Shown here one piece after another: positions 1-11,946 of a stretch of DNA of 64,000 nucleotides. The DNA is from Delphinapterus leucas (lineage: Eukaryota; Chordata; Mammalia; Artiodactyla; Monodontidae), in contig NW_022098092.1 of NCBI RefSeq assembly GCF_002288925.2, positions 1 to 64,000 on the forward strand, read 5' to 3'. Both the position numbers and the translations under genes were made by a program. Position 1 is the stretch's first letter. Every line of letters begins with the position of its first letter. The notes under the pieces were generated by a model. The model searched no databases. It worked only from the letters and a program-made list of their open reading frames with translations, and was not told where the DNA came from.

Positions 1-600
1 CTAGTCAAAGGATCCCAAGGACGTCTCAGTCTAAAATTTACAGTCCACGTCACTATCTTGATTTGCAGAATGTGTCACCGCCGCCAGGCAGAACTTTAGT
101 TTGAGAGCACACTCCGTTGAGAACGCCTTTGTTTGTCTTTCATTTCTCCTCCATTCCTGACCCCTGAAAGTAACGGGGGCCATTCAAAATCTCTGGGAGT
201 CTCTCCAAAATCAGCAGGTGGGTCTCAGATAGGCTGTTCTCAAATTAGTGCTTTTGCGCATCTTCCCAGAGTGTGTGAGATTTTATTTGTGCCCTTTAGA
301 ATAGAGTATTTCCCACATCCCTCTGGGTATCCGTAAATTAAGCCCTGTTGCCCTTCCAAGCAAATTTCTGGAATTTTATGTTCCCAGTGCAGGGTCTCCA
401 GACTGGGGATTCTGTTGCAGGTCTCAGACCCATTGCTCCTTGGCCAAATCTCTGCAGTTGTAATTATCCTCACATTTGTGCATCACCTCCCTGGAGGTAT
501 GGGTGTTGACTATTCCACAACTCCATTCCTCCTACCTATCTCAAGTTTGTTCCTTCTTTACATCTTTAGTTTTAGAAGATGTTTTTTGCTAGATTAAGGT
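1..600. other. No recognised feature
   Basis: I see no gene or clear repeat. Short ORFs here lack family resemblance. Confidence 0.5.
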
Positions 601-619
601 CTTTGTCATCAATAGTTGC

Positions 620-1207
620 TTTGTAAACAGTTGTAATTTTGATGTGAAGGAGGTGAGTGCAGTATCTTCCTGCTCCTTCCTCTTGACCAAGATCCACTTT
701 TTCATTAATTTAACTTTTTTCAATTTTTTAAGGTTTGTATTATTTCTCAGAACATGGTATAGCCTGATCAATGTTCCATGTGCATCAAAAAGAATATAGA
801 TTCTCCTATTTTGGGTCTAGAGTGTTCTATGAATGCTAATTCGGTCAAGTTGTTGATAGTTCTGTTCAAGGCATCCATATTTTTAGTGAATTTCTGCCTA
901 CTTGTTCTTTCAGCTAATGCGAGAAGAGTATTGAAGTTCCAACTAGTATTGTGGGTTTATCAATATCTCTCTTCAGATCTATTAACTTTTGTTGCATATA
1001 TTTTGAAGTTTGTGTATGTGTGAAGGTTCATACACATTTAGGATTGTTATGTCTTCTTGGAGAATGGTCCTCTTTTCCATTTGTATTGCTCCACTTTAGT
1101 CCTGACAGTATTGTTCTGAAGTCTAATTTATTTGAATAAATATGATGACCTCAACTTTCTTTTGGTTACTGTTTTCATGACATCTCTCAAATTTTTAAAT
1201 TTTAACC
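620..1207 (-). mobile_element. L1 LINE fragment, antisense
   Basis: The plus strand reads as the complement of old L1 sequence: the run containing ttctatgaatgctaattcgg, then ttgttgatagttctgttcaa. It continues after the MER20 insertion, so MER20 landed inside it. Confidence 0.7.
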
Positions 1208-1412
1208 CAAGGTTTCTCAACCTCAGTACTAATTAAATTTAGGGACAAATAATTCTTTGTTGTGGGGGATTGTCCGGTCCATTTTAAGATATTTAGCAGT
1301 GTCCCTGGCCTCTACCCAGTAGATGTGAGTAGCACCTCCTCGTTTTGAAAACCAAAAAAGTCTTCAAACATTGCCAACTGTACCCTCGTGAGCAAAATTT
1401 CCCCACTCTCCT
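1208..1412 (-). mobile_element. MER20-type hAT DNA transposon
   Basis: This matches the MER20 consensus in reverse: ggtttctcaacctcagtact at one end, ttgttgtgggggattgtccg and cctctacccagtagatgtga in the middle, then ttgccaactgtaccc. It is a short non-autonomous element with no coding capacity. Confidence 0.75.
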
Positions 1413-1960
1413 TTATAACTATTGTTTTAAACTGTCTTTTTATTTAAAATATGTTTCTTATAGACCTTATAGATGTTAATTCGATCTTGCTTTTTTCCCC
1501 CAAATCTATTAACAGAGATTATTTAGGCCGTTCACATTTACGTGATTATTCATATCATTGGGTTAAAATCTAGCTTCTTGCTGGATGTTTTCTATTTATT
1601 CAATTTGTCTTATTTTTTTCCCCTCTTCTCTTGCCTTTATGGATTTAACTTTATGATTTCTCTTCACCTCCTCTATTGACTTCTTAGTATTTAAACCTCT
1701 TACTTTATACTTCCCCTGCAATGTAACAGTCTTATACGTGTATATTCCCAATTCTTCCCTTCCATCTTTTTGCCATTGTTGTCATACATGTCACTTTTAA
1801 ATATGCTATAAATTCACAATACATACAACCTTTGTTTAAACAGTTAGCTTCTAGAGTGATAAAAATAAGGAATAAAAAGATTTCACTTTGCCTTTATTGT
1901 TTCCAACGTTTTTCATTTCTTTGTGTAGATTCAGTTTTCTGACATATATTGTTGTCTTTC
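1413..1960 (-). mobile_element. L1 LINE fragment, antisense (continuation)
   Basis: T-rich antisense L1 sequence resumes after MER20, for example ttaggccgttcacatttacg and gtgattattcatatcattgg. It fades out near 1960. Confidence 0.6.
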
Positions 1961-4900
1961 AGCCTGAATCACTTACTTTAAGTTTTCTTGGAGTGATGAT
2001 GAATACTGCAGATGCCAAGCAGTGACCAAACCTCATAGCTTCCAAGAAGGGTAGCCAGTTGGGAGTAGAGGGGGAAAAGGTGAGGTGGGTGCCTGGGTCC
2101 CGTTCATATGACCCACCCCACCCAGGCAAGTTATGAAGTAGACATACCTCAGATGGCCTGCAGTCCTCCCTCTTCCCCTCCCCAGATCCAGAAGCAAGGA
2201 AGAGTTTCTGAGATCTGAGCACAGGAAGTAAACTCTTCAACGAAAGGCAGCTGCCTCCAGGAATAGGAGGAGGTGACCTGACGGGCCAAGTCCGCATTAC
2301 CAATCCCAGTGGGGACATTCCCAGAACTGTACAGACAGGAAATATGGGCACTGCCCTCCTCTCCCTGCTGGACAAGATGCCCTAGACCTGATCTCTCCCA
2401 AATGATTATTTTTCTCTTTTCATGTCACCACTGCCTACTTCCCAACACATCCTGTACTCAAGGAAGGTCGAGGTAAGAAGTTGTCTCTGTCCCCCACACT
2501 AGGGATAGACAGGTAATCGGAGGGAGGAAGCAAGGGAGGCAAAGACCATTTGCAGCCACCCTACACTCCTGCCTGGTCCAGGTGCTATGGTTATTAAAGC
2601 ATTTAATTAAAACTTATTAAAACCAAGTTCACCCAATGTTAAAGGATAAATGTAGGGGAGAAAAAGAAGAGAGCAGAGTGAGCCTGGGGAAAATGAGGGA
2701 AAAGGGCAATTATAGAAAAGAATGAGGATGCAGGAAGGGAGAGAGAACCGTCTCTACAAGGTCTGAGGGCCAAGGGCCCAGATGAATGAATGTGCCTGGA
2801 AGACCTCTGACTTCCACTCTAAGGACAGGCAGGAGTTCAAGATTCAAGTTTCCTGGGCCTGGGACTAGGCCCTGCTGGGTCTGATATTTGTGGGAATGGG
2901 GAGGGTTCTGCGGTCTGGAAAATGCAGGAGACGGTGTGCCCAGGACAACGTGCCCTGAAGGAGTGTACAAGCTCCAGAGGAAGAGGTGGGATTTGAAGAG
3001 TCTAAAGGAAAACAAAACAAAACAGCAAGGGGGAACTCGGGGTTTGCTTTTAGCCCTAAGGAAGAAAATCCATCCTTCACAAGTCCCTTCAAAAACAAGA
3101 GACTCAAAGCCCCTGCTCCTGGTCCTGTGCTCCTCCCACTTCCCTTGTGGTGAAAGGGGGACGCCAGTACTTCCACCCCGCTTCTCTTCAGAGTAACTGC
3201 TGGACCTGAGTGTATCTACCACTTCCTCTTTAAAAAAAAAAGTTAAAACACGGTCCACAGGACTATGATACAACTAAACCTCTACTCTGGCTGACCCCAC
3301 TGGGATCCTGCCCTGTCAATCTGAAGCCCAAGCACCAATTTTCATCCATTACCTCAGGCAAGTTGAATGTCTCAAGTTTATGGGTGATAAAAATTAATTC
3401 CCACAACTGTAATTAGTGGAGTTTGTGCAGGCAGCACCAAGCATTTCTGGGCACAGAGAGTGGGGATGGCTGCACCTTTAAGCCCATCATCCACAGCCCC
3501 CTTGCAGTTCCTGAGCTCACCTGCAGGCCGCCATGCAGTGTCTCAGTCTTAACTCTGGCCACTTCTCTCCTGTGAACAAATCCCAGATCCTGGAAGCCAG
3601 CCTTGCCCCCACACCTGACAATGGTGCTGGGCCTGGGTCTCTGCCAGGATCCTGCAGTCAATGCTACTGCTTTATCTATTCTGCAAGTAAGAAAACCAGC
3701 AGGTTTGAACCACTGAGGCTATTATATTATGACTATTTTTAACTTTAAATATACACCCTGCCAACTTCCAGAAGCAGCAGCCACCTCTTCAGTGCACTCT
3801 TGGGGATCAATTCCTGTCTGTTGGTATTTGGTCTTTAGGGATGATGTTCAGGCACTTGCAGCATCTGCTTAGGGGAGTGTCCCTTGGGTTTACAGTGGTA
3901 TCAGAGGGAAATTTTCATTTTTCATACACTGAATTCCTGTGGGGAGGGAGAATTGCTGAAGTAGCTTTTTTGTTTTTTTTTGGTTTGGTTTGGTTAAAGA
4001 AGTGAGGAGTGTTCAACAAGGGAGGGATATAGATAGATCACGTTAGTTACTTTCTCTTGTCCTGATTGGGCCAATGTTGGGTCGCATCCCTCACAGACCC
4101 TCTTGGACCGGCCCAGAGGCATTCTCTCCTGACAGCAAACCACTGCCCGCATCTGGCACAGGACCTCCTTCTCACTCAGACTTCTCACTTCCAACGTGGT
4201 CTTAGGAGGGCAGAAAAGAGTGTGTGGACCCCCGGCACGGCCTCCAAGGAAGAAGCAGCCGGGGAGGCTCCTTGATTTGAAGGCTTTGCAAAGGCGTGAC
4301 TTCTGAGTGCGCCCAGAGCCCTACCCTGGACTGGGGAGAAGGTTCTGCTGCCAGGAGTGTTCTCTGGCTGGTGCGCTGCTGGAGACACCTAGCTTACCTA
4401 GGAAGATGTCAGGAAGTGCACCGCGATTAGATCTTCAGAGTCTATCGCGGGAGATCAGCAAACCAACGAAATACCTCTCCTGGGAGGCCAGCATATACTC
4501 AGATTCTGTGTCCAGAGTAGCTAGGTTTCAAGCCCAAGGGCTTCTGTGGGTGCCTGTCTTGCGCAGCGGCTGCCATGACCCTCACATTCCTCCCTTTCTG
4601 CAAGACCCTCTGCTCCCCACACAAAGGGGACAACACCTGTAAGTGAGCTCAGAGTGGAACTCAGCAGAGTGAGGACAAGTCTTTTGAAGTGGGGTGTTGG
4701 GGAATCTTCTTTCAGACACTTCTTTTCTTCCTCCGTCAGAGGCTGGGTTAACATGTCCTCTTCTATCTTGGTATGTCTCAATGTCTGACAGGAATTTCTT
4801 GGATTCAAGATGAATCTCCAGCTTTTGACTCTCACTTGGCACTAGGAAGGTACCCAATAAATGTTTGCATGGAATTCTATAAGGATATTAGAATTCTAGC

Positions 4901-6119
4901 TTTGATAACTGAGAAGTCTAAGAAAAAAAGTAGAAATGTTTATAACAGCAAAGGGGGAGGTGGTAGTGGAAGTCTTGGGGACTAAGCAGTTTGCCTTACC
5001 ACATTGCTGCTAGTAGCTTGGTCAGGAGTCAATTCTATCCTCTGCAGATGGGCAAGAGGACCTACTTCTTTGACCTTGGGGTTCATGTCCCTGAGATGGC
5101 AGAGTTTATATGGACAATAAGCTGTCTCTACCCATGTTCCCCATCACCTCCCTCACCTGACCAGGCTTAGGCTCCAAGCCTGAGTTTCTGAGGTGCCCAT
5201 GGCTTCCTTACCCTGAGTGCATATGAGCCCATCTCACTCTAGAAAATGCCAGAATTTCCCAGAGGTGTTCTAGCTTCTAGTTGAGATACCCTATACCAGC
5301 TCCTCAGGTTCTATTTGCTGGTACAGAGATGCCAGGGCTCAGATGGACCCAGAAGTCCAGCAAACAAATTGATACGGGCACATTTTGAGCACCCTGAATT
5401 CCAAAGCCTTAGGCCATGTGGCTTCCTAGGCTTATCCAGACACTGAAGCCCCCAAAGACCCACACTCACATGCTAACACAGACACAAACACACACACACC
5501 TTCAATGAGTCACCCTGTGGGGCTGACGCCCACCTTATTCCATCTTGGGCTTCTTAGCTGAGTGTTAGGAGAGTTGTAAAGCACCTCCTAGGCTTTCAGA
5601 TGCCTAGTATTAAGGGAGTTGAATCTGAGGAGCATGTCATAGGGAGTGGAGGAAGGACCTCCTGGAGCATGAAACTGGAAAACTCTGAAGCTAATTGACC
5701 AAATTCCAAGAACACTGAGCCTCCGAGCTGCTCTTGTTACCGGGACTTTGGGTTCAGCCTTTGTTTCTATCGTGAAAAAGAGTGAGCATTTTAATTCCAG
5801 GAGAATTTGGAAAAACCTGGAAAATAGCAGGAGGATTCGTTTGGAGGAACCCCTGGGGGGGGAAAACCCACCCAGTACAGTCTTAGAGCCTGACACTTGG
5901 TCCCCTACTCTGGACCCAGCACTTTGAAGGCCCTCTCTGGTCCTCATCTAGCCGCTCCTGTCTCTACCAGGTGAGAATCTTTCAGGGTCCAGGGCACTTG
6001 CCACCTGGATCTGCAGCTCCTTCCCCCACTTAAGTCTAATACCTAGGTCCCCTGTACCGCTATTCCCTGCCCTAATGGCACTGATCTCGCTTCCTGTGTC
6101 TGCAAGACATTCCCAGGTT
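1961..6119. other. Apparently unique DNA without a recognised gene
   Basis: No transposon or gene family is recognised over about 4 kb. Several ORFs of 100-190 codons occur on both strands (longest minus-strand 2710-3273). They overlap each other in different frames, lack domains, and are probably chance. An ACACAC run is at about 5487-5500. Conserved non-coding elements downstream of PROP1 could be hidden here. Confidence 0.45.
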
Positions 6120-7510
6120 TCATCCTCCGAAAGGCAGCTGAGTCAAAGAGGAAGTCATTGAGCCGAAGGGGGCACTGTTTGCGCAGGTGGACGGTTCAGA
6201 TAGCGCCTAGATGTGCAGTCTGGGAACGAGTGAACTGAAGAAGTCTCTGGTATAGGAGGGAGCAGACGCCAGGCAGGCAGTGGGCCGGGGTCTTCACGTG
6301 TTCTCCCGCCAATCTCGGGAGCCAGGAGCCCCCAGTATGGATGCCCGGATACCCTTAAGGCCGAGAGCTCAGAACCTAGAGAACTTGTCCTGCGACCGTG
6401 AAGGGACCAGGTGTCGTTTGCATTGGGCAGACAGCCCGAGGGCTGGAGAGGAGCCAGACCCCGGGACCAAGAAGTGTCTGAAGCACTTAGAAACGCGTTG
6501 CTCGAGCTCCCGGGAAGGTAAGGATGGTAGAGCTAGAAGAGGCCCAGGCCTCGAGTCCCCAGGTGTCTGGGAGGGGGTTTCTCACAGGAGCTGAATGTTT
6601 TAACTCCTCCGCTTTCTTAGGTCTGGTTGTTTTCATTGCGACGAGCATGCCCCGCCCGTTCCAACCCAGACCAGTAGGGTCTCTGGGACCGCACCTCCCA
6701 GCCTTCTAGGAGCGCCCGAAAACTCCGCGGTTCAGCCCCGTGGTCTTCAGTAGCTTGCAGGAGCACCCTAATTGTTTCCAAAGTCGCCTGGAGCAGTGCG
6801 CCCCGCTACGCCACCCCAGAGCTCCTGCCCCTTATGTCCTGCGCACTCATTTCGGACTCCAAGTCATTTCGTTTTCTGAACTCGGATTTGGATCCTGCTG
6901 GGAATGGATCTCCCTGAAAAACCAGGGATTTAGATTTCCCAATGCAAAGAAGAATTCGTGGCTTAATTACCCTCACGTGGCTGCACTTCCCCTTTGGTTG
7001 GCGGGTATGAGTGAAGGGATGTTGCTGCTTCAAAGGCAGTTATTTTTCTTTTTCTTTTTCAACCCCATTCGGGGCAAAGATTCCAATCTTCTGCCAGTTT
7101 GAACTGTAAGGGTATCTCTAATCCCGAGAAGGAAGGACAGGGGAACCCAAAGAGTCGAGGTACGCCTTGCCCTGCCTCTTGGGCTTTCTAAAACCCGCAG
7201 GGACGCTGAGATGCCTTGTTAACCTCACCGGTCTCAGCCCCTCAGTTCAGTCGTTGGCACTATAGGCACCAGGACCCGTGCAGGCTGACAGCGAGAGGGG
7301 GGCCAGTAGTGCGGAAACACCCTCTGCCTTCCTTCCTTCGCTCGCACCCCTTCCTCCTCCGTAGTGGGTCCGCGGGCCGAGCAGCAGGACAGGAGGCTGA
7401 GAAGGGCTAAGAAGGCTGGAGTGAAGGACACAGAGAACTTGACCTCGCATGTGCCAGCTCACCAGCAGGTGTGATGAGGCCAAGGGGTACCCCGTGTGTG
7501 TGCCGCTGCC
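6120..7510. promoter_or_regulatory. CpG-rich block, candidate orphan promoter
   Basis: CpG dinucleotides are frequent here (by eye roughly 35 in 6121-6760), while the flanks at 2-6 kb and 7.6-8.5 kb are nearly CpG-free. The G+C content is also higher. There is no transposon signature to explain it. It lies about 4 kb beyond the 3' end of PROP1. It may be the promoter of an unannotated transcript; no TATA box or conserved gene start is recognised. Confidence 0.5.
6280..6514 (+). other. Candidate first exon in the CpG-rich block
   Basis: An open frame starts at ATG 6280, with a second in-frame ATG at 6337. It runs into a consensus splice donor, GGGAAG|GTAAGG, at 6514/6515. The frame (Arg/Glu/Pro-rich, about 78 codons to the donor) resembles no protein I know, so this could equally be a non-coding RNA exon. 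No partner exon was identified. Confidence 0.25.
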
Positions 7511-8588
7511 TGCGTGATCCTAAAAAGCTAGTGGGAGAACCAACCCTCAAATAGAGAAACAAGAAAAGATTTTTAAACCTCACACGAATTACTTTATGAT
7601 ATATGATAAACGTAGCAATTTGATTCCATGAATAAGGTAGTTTATTTAATGAATAGAGCTGGTATATTTTACTATTGATTTAGAAGAGACTCAGTCCCTT
7701 GATTCTCAGCATATACAAAAGTAGGTTCTGTATTTATTTTAGATTTTTAAAAAATCAAACCTTTAAAGAAATATTGGGGGAAGTATTTTCTAGGCTTAAA
7801 GAAAAAAATTTAAACTAAACAGGACATTTTCCTAAGGTACACTTTTTGGTAAACTAATCAGGCTGTATCTTTTACAATTTTAAACGTACATAACCCTTAA
7901 CACAGCAATCCAACCTTGGGACATCTAGCATACAGAAGTAAAAAGCACCTGGACCAGAGGAAACTGTAGGGGGAAAATGTGATTCAATGGAAAGCCATGC
8001 ACTGTTTAGGGCCCACCTTTCCAGTTTATTTGATTTTGATTCTTTGTGCGCTCTGAGGCTTTCTTTGCCTTTGAGCTAATTTATAACTCTGTAAATTGTA
8101 GATAACTGAGAGCAATGCAAAATAATTCTTGTCTATAGACATGTAATATATCCCATCCCCTGAAGGGTCAATTGAATTCCCTCCTCAGCTAGGAAAGAAG
8201 GCAATTTTGCCTCCATTTACACATTCATTTCACTATTCTTCATCTATAAATATGCATGGTCTTTGTCCTTCGAACTGGCTTTGACACCGTTGCCTTATGA
8301 GTTAAAAAAATTTGCATATCTATGAAAGTCATGATTTTACCTTTTTTTTTGAGAATTATTCTTTAATTAAACAACTACAGTGGCATTTGTGGTGGTAAAG
8401 CAAAACCAAATATCAAAAACTGACTCTCAAATGATAGGGGAATGGTTAAATGGCTCATGAAATTGCCAGTTAATGGAATGAAAACAATAAAAATCTATGT
8501 GATCCCGTTGAAAGGTGTTTTTATATCTATATCCACTTACAGTAGGATCTCAATTTTATTTTTAAAAAGGGAAAAATATTAGTGTATG
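7511..8588. other. AT-rich intergenic DNA, possible decayed LINE
   Basis: AT-rich sequence without a coding frame. Around 8360-8588 it has the look of old LINE sequence, and this continues past the LTR at 9108, suggesting the LTR interrupted it. Confidence 0.4.
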
Positions 8589-9107
8589 TGTTACTGCGTC
8601 CAAACTTGCTCTGCTTGCCACATAACAGGCAAATAAATCAGGAGACGAGGTGTTGAGCCAAGGAATGGTAACTTTATTTGGAAAGCAGGTTTCTGAGAAG
8701 ATGGCAGACTAATGTCCTAGAGTAACATCTTATCAGGGTCTGGATGCTAGCTTTTTTTATAGAACAGAGAGGGGGAAGAGGTGAGGAAGTAAAGTAAAAG
8801 GCCATAAATCTTGCAAAATATCTCCTGGTTTTTGGCCATCCTCAGGGGGGGCTGTGTTAATTTCTTCTTTTCTGCAGCCATTCACAGTTGGGCAGGGTCA
8901 GGGTGTTTCCCTGTGAGCTGAACAAAGGCACTTTAGTGTAATATTCAGGCAGAGGGGCAGGGTTCCCCGAGGGAAGCCATTATATATGCCTATAGCTATA
9001 GGCAACAGCCTTTTAGTGATTATAGTAACAAAAAGTAATGGAGAGCAAAGGTTAAAGTAAAAGAAACAGATCCAACATGGAGTCAGATTTTGTTCTTCCC
9101 TGTTCTA
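8589..9107 (-). mobile_element. Solo LTR of an endogenous retrovirus (class I-like), copy A
   Basis: On the minus strand it shares with the element at 42520-43028 the LTR start (gaagaacaaa..ctgactccat), the core ctttccaaataaagt with its AATAAA signal, the run cctgatttatt.gcctgt, and the end gcagtaaca. The flanks both carry gtatg (8584-8588 and 9111-9115), a likely 5-bp target duplication. No internal retroviral genes adjoin it, so it is a solo LTR. The exact right edge is uncertain by a few bases. Confidence 0.7.
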
Positions 9108-9115
9108 TGTGTATG

Positions 9116-10190
9116 CCTGTATTTTTCTATGAGCATAATAAGTTGTGGACAGATACACACTACTAATGTTGTTTATCTCATGTTGAGGTGAATTTGCTTA
9201 ACATGGGGTTTTGTGATTAATCCAGGTTAATATGTATAAATATATATTCATGTATAGTATATATTCATCTATATATGTCTTATATGTATGTAAATCTTTT
9301 GGGTTGACTGTTACAAAGACCTTATATAACTTTTGTAATTTATAAAACTCTTATTAAGATTTGTTTTATAAAAAAATACCAAGATGTCTCCTGAGGAACA
9401 TAAGAGAAATCTGGAAAAAGATAAACTGATATCAGAATAGAGAAGCTAATTGGTGGGAAAGAATTAGGAGTCTACAACTGTCCCATATGAGATCTTAGTG
9501 TGGAAAAATGTTGTTACAAATCAATGTTAGACTGTTAAATAAATTATATTGGAAAAACCAGCTAGCTGATTGAGGGGAAATTGGATGACTAATTTACTGC
9601 ACAAACTAAAATAAATTTAAGATGATTCAAGGCATAATATTTTGATCCAAATAATGAGTAAAACATGGGTCAAGCCAGTAAAATTAAGGGGAGATTTCTC
9701 ACTTGGGGTTCCTCAAGCACTAATAAGAGATGACTAGATCAATACACAAATAACTCAGAAAAGCAATGCAGAGGAGAAAAAAATGTAAACTGCCAATAAA
9801 CATGAAACTTTTAAACTTTCACTAGCAATCGATTAAATGAAAACTGAAAAAATAACCAACTAGGAGACATCACTCTCAGTTAAAAAATTGTCCAAAATGA
9901 TCAATGTCGATAAGGATGTGCTGAAACTGACACTGACATTTTGGGAGGCATGCAAACCAGTATTATCTTTCAGAAAGGCAGTCTGGCACAAGGGGATAAT
10001 TATATGGAAATGTAATTGTGCATCACAGAGGTTTCAATTCCAGACTTTTAAAATATAATACATACAAAAAACTGCAAATAAAATCCCTAGAGGCTTGTTT
10101 ACTCAGAATTCTATGTATCTGCCCATAAGTGAGGTAGACCTACATATAAATAAGTAAATTATGAGTAAAATAAGTACATTATAAGAAATA
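9116..10190. mobile_element. Degenerate LINE-like sequence
   Basis: AT-rich sequence with phrases like those around L1 3' regions (gatgtgctgaaactgacact, aagtgaggtagacctacata). There is no open frame, and family and strand cannot be fixed by eye. Confidence 0.35.
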
Positions 10191-10229
10191 TGGTATATAA
10201 ATGGCAAACCAACTAGGCCACAGCATGTT

Positions 10230-10872
10230 TCTGTTAGGAGAGCTCAGACTAAAGCACTTCACAGCAGGTTCTTTCCTGGGAATGACCTCTTATGAACCTC
10301 AAGACTCACGGATTGCTCTTGGAAACGTTTGCATTTAATCAAAATGTTTCTTCTCTATCACAAACTGAAACTGAGCCCCTCTAAAATTTAGTTCCCTTTG
10401 TGAGTTTATGATTAAGCTCTCTACTCAAAACTTTATTCCCTTGTTTGCCTCTTCTGACCTCAATCATGTGTTAACTGAACACTAATCAAACAGAATCAGA
10501 TGACTACAATTGCTATTGTCTATAACATCATTAATGTACTAAAATTGCTGTTGTAGATATCATCATTAACACACAAACTCAGGTTGTTTCCCCAGAGCAG
10601 CATGAGCTCACAGATCCCGCAGGTGGCTAGAGAGTTGTAAACTGGAAACATCCTGACTTCTACAACTATGCTTAGGAGATGTCACAAGACGATGATTAAT
10701 TCCAACTTCTTTTTTCTTCTTTAAAAACACTCCCAACTCAAGGCCAAGTTGGAGCAGATCTGAGGCTTGTCTCCCACTCCCTTGCTTGGCGCCCTGCAAT
10801 AAACCCTTACTTTACTGCAAACATCGGCTGTCAGAGTTTGGCTTTCTGTGCTGCAGTCACAGGAGCCCTTGC
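10230..10872 (+). mobile_element. ERV class I-like LTR
   Basis: LTR-like layout: a possible TG start near 10230 (tgttaggagagctcag), a long U3, then a late cttgcttggcgccctgcaat-aaacc segment with an AATAAA signal at about 10798. A short R/U5 (tcggctgtcagagtttggct) follows. The signal region resembles the LTR at 40756-41281 in reverse (cttgcttggctgcccggcaa). Edges are approximate. Confidence 0.55.
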
Positions 10873-11607
10873 TCAATAACAAAACCACATGCAAGTGACT
10901 TAAAAGTTACGTTGAAGGTAACGTTGAAGACTCTTACAGGCTTAGCAAATCAGGTATTATTTATTTATTGCTTATAAGACACTGGAGAGCTAATATTTGA
11001 TGATCAGATTTACAAAGCCTGTTGGAAATGGGACAGGCTGGAGCTAAGGGAACCAAGGAGGAGAATTAATTAGAAAACGTGAGGCCAGAAAAAGCAAAGT
11101 GTCTGCTGGAACAGAAAGGAGAGGAATAAATTCAAGAGCTATTTCCAGGATAGAATAAACAAAACTTAATGATGGATTCAGATGGTGGTGATGGGGAAGG
11201 GTTGTATAGGTAGACTTTAAATAAAAAGCCTTATTGAAATCATCTAGGAACAATGGGGATGAAGGTCCTCAACTGTGATCTCAATGAGTGAAGTCCCAAA
11301 AGTTCTATCCCCTTCAACCATTTCCATCCACCAGCAGCAACCACTGCTTCCCTCAATGCCACTTTTCCACCAGTCACCTCCACTGGGGCTTTTTACCTAT
11401 ATCTTCCAGTAGTTTCACCTCCTTAAATTCACTCAGTTAATAGCACAGTGAGCCTTCATCATGATCGCCCATCTTAACATTCCCAGTCTCTGAGCTGTCC
11501 CTCACCATATTTCTACTTCACCCTTAGAAGGAAAGGAAACCACCCAGTTTTCTCTGTTTTGTGAGGGCCACAGGCTTGGAAATTACCTTATCAGTACTTG
11601 TTTAACT
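10873..11607. other. Downstream flank of PROP1, including its likely 3' UTR
   Basis: The PROP1 3' UTR should run leftward from 11607. AATAAA on the minus strand is found only far away, in the T-rich stretch near 10955-10970. The true poly(A) site is therefore uncertain. Nothing else is recognised. Confidence 0.4.
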
Positions 11608-11946
11608 TTAGTTCCAGGACTTTGGTGGCTCAAGGCTGAGGGGAAGCATGGGTGGGGGTGGAGGGCAGGGCAGATGACCAGCAGGAGTTGGGTGCAGGGT
11701 GGGGTACCAGTCTTCAGACTGGTGGGGTCGAGCAAAGGAACCACCACTAGAGGGCTGAGAGGGAAGGGCATGGTTGTAGGGGTGAGGGAAGCAGGTCATT
11801 GAGGGAGGTGGTGTTGGGTAGGAGTAGGGGCAAGCAGGGCGCTCAGGCACGAAACCGGAGAAGGTGGCAGGAGACAGATGGGCCAGTGGCTGGAGCAGTG
11901 ACCTCTCTTGTTTCCTCTGCTTAGCTCTGCGGTTCTGGAACCAGAC
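11608..11946 (-). CDS. PROP1: PROP1 exon 3 (helix 3 and transactivation domain)
   Basis: The exon is 339 nt including TAA at 11610-11608, the same length as in human. The acceptor tcctcctcag precedes GTCTGGTTCC. It starts at V115 of the recognition helix ([20 protein letters not shown]). A Pro/Ser/Tyr-rich C-terminal region follows, with YSYPTPPP and [16 protein letters not shown], as expected of the PROP1 activation domain. The frame is open throughout. Confidence 0.97.
   Translation of the reverse strand, partial: VWFQNRRAKQRKQERSLLQPLAHLSPATFSGFVPERPACPYSYPTPPPSMTCFPHPYNHALPSQPSSGGSFARPHQSEDWYPTLHPTPAGHLPCPPPPPMLPLSLEPPKSWN

Noticed and set aside
2710..3273. Minus-strand ORF of 187 codons
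   Set aside because: No domain or family resemblance, overlapped by frames on both strands, and no splice or promoter support.
4307..4642. Plus-strand ORF of 111 codons
   Set aside because: Overlapped by minus-strand ORFs of similar length, with no recognisable motif. Best explained by moderate GC content.
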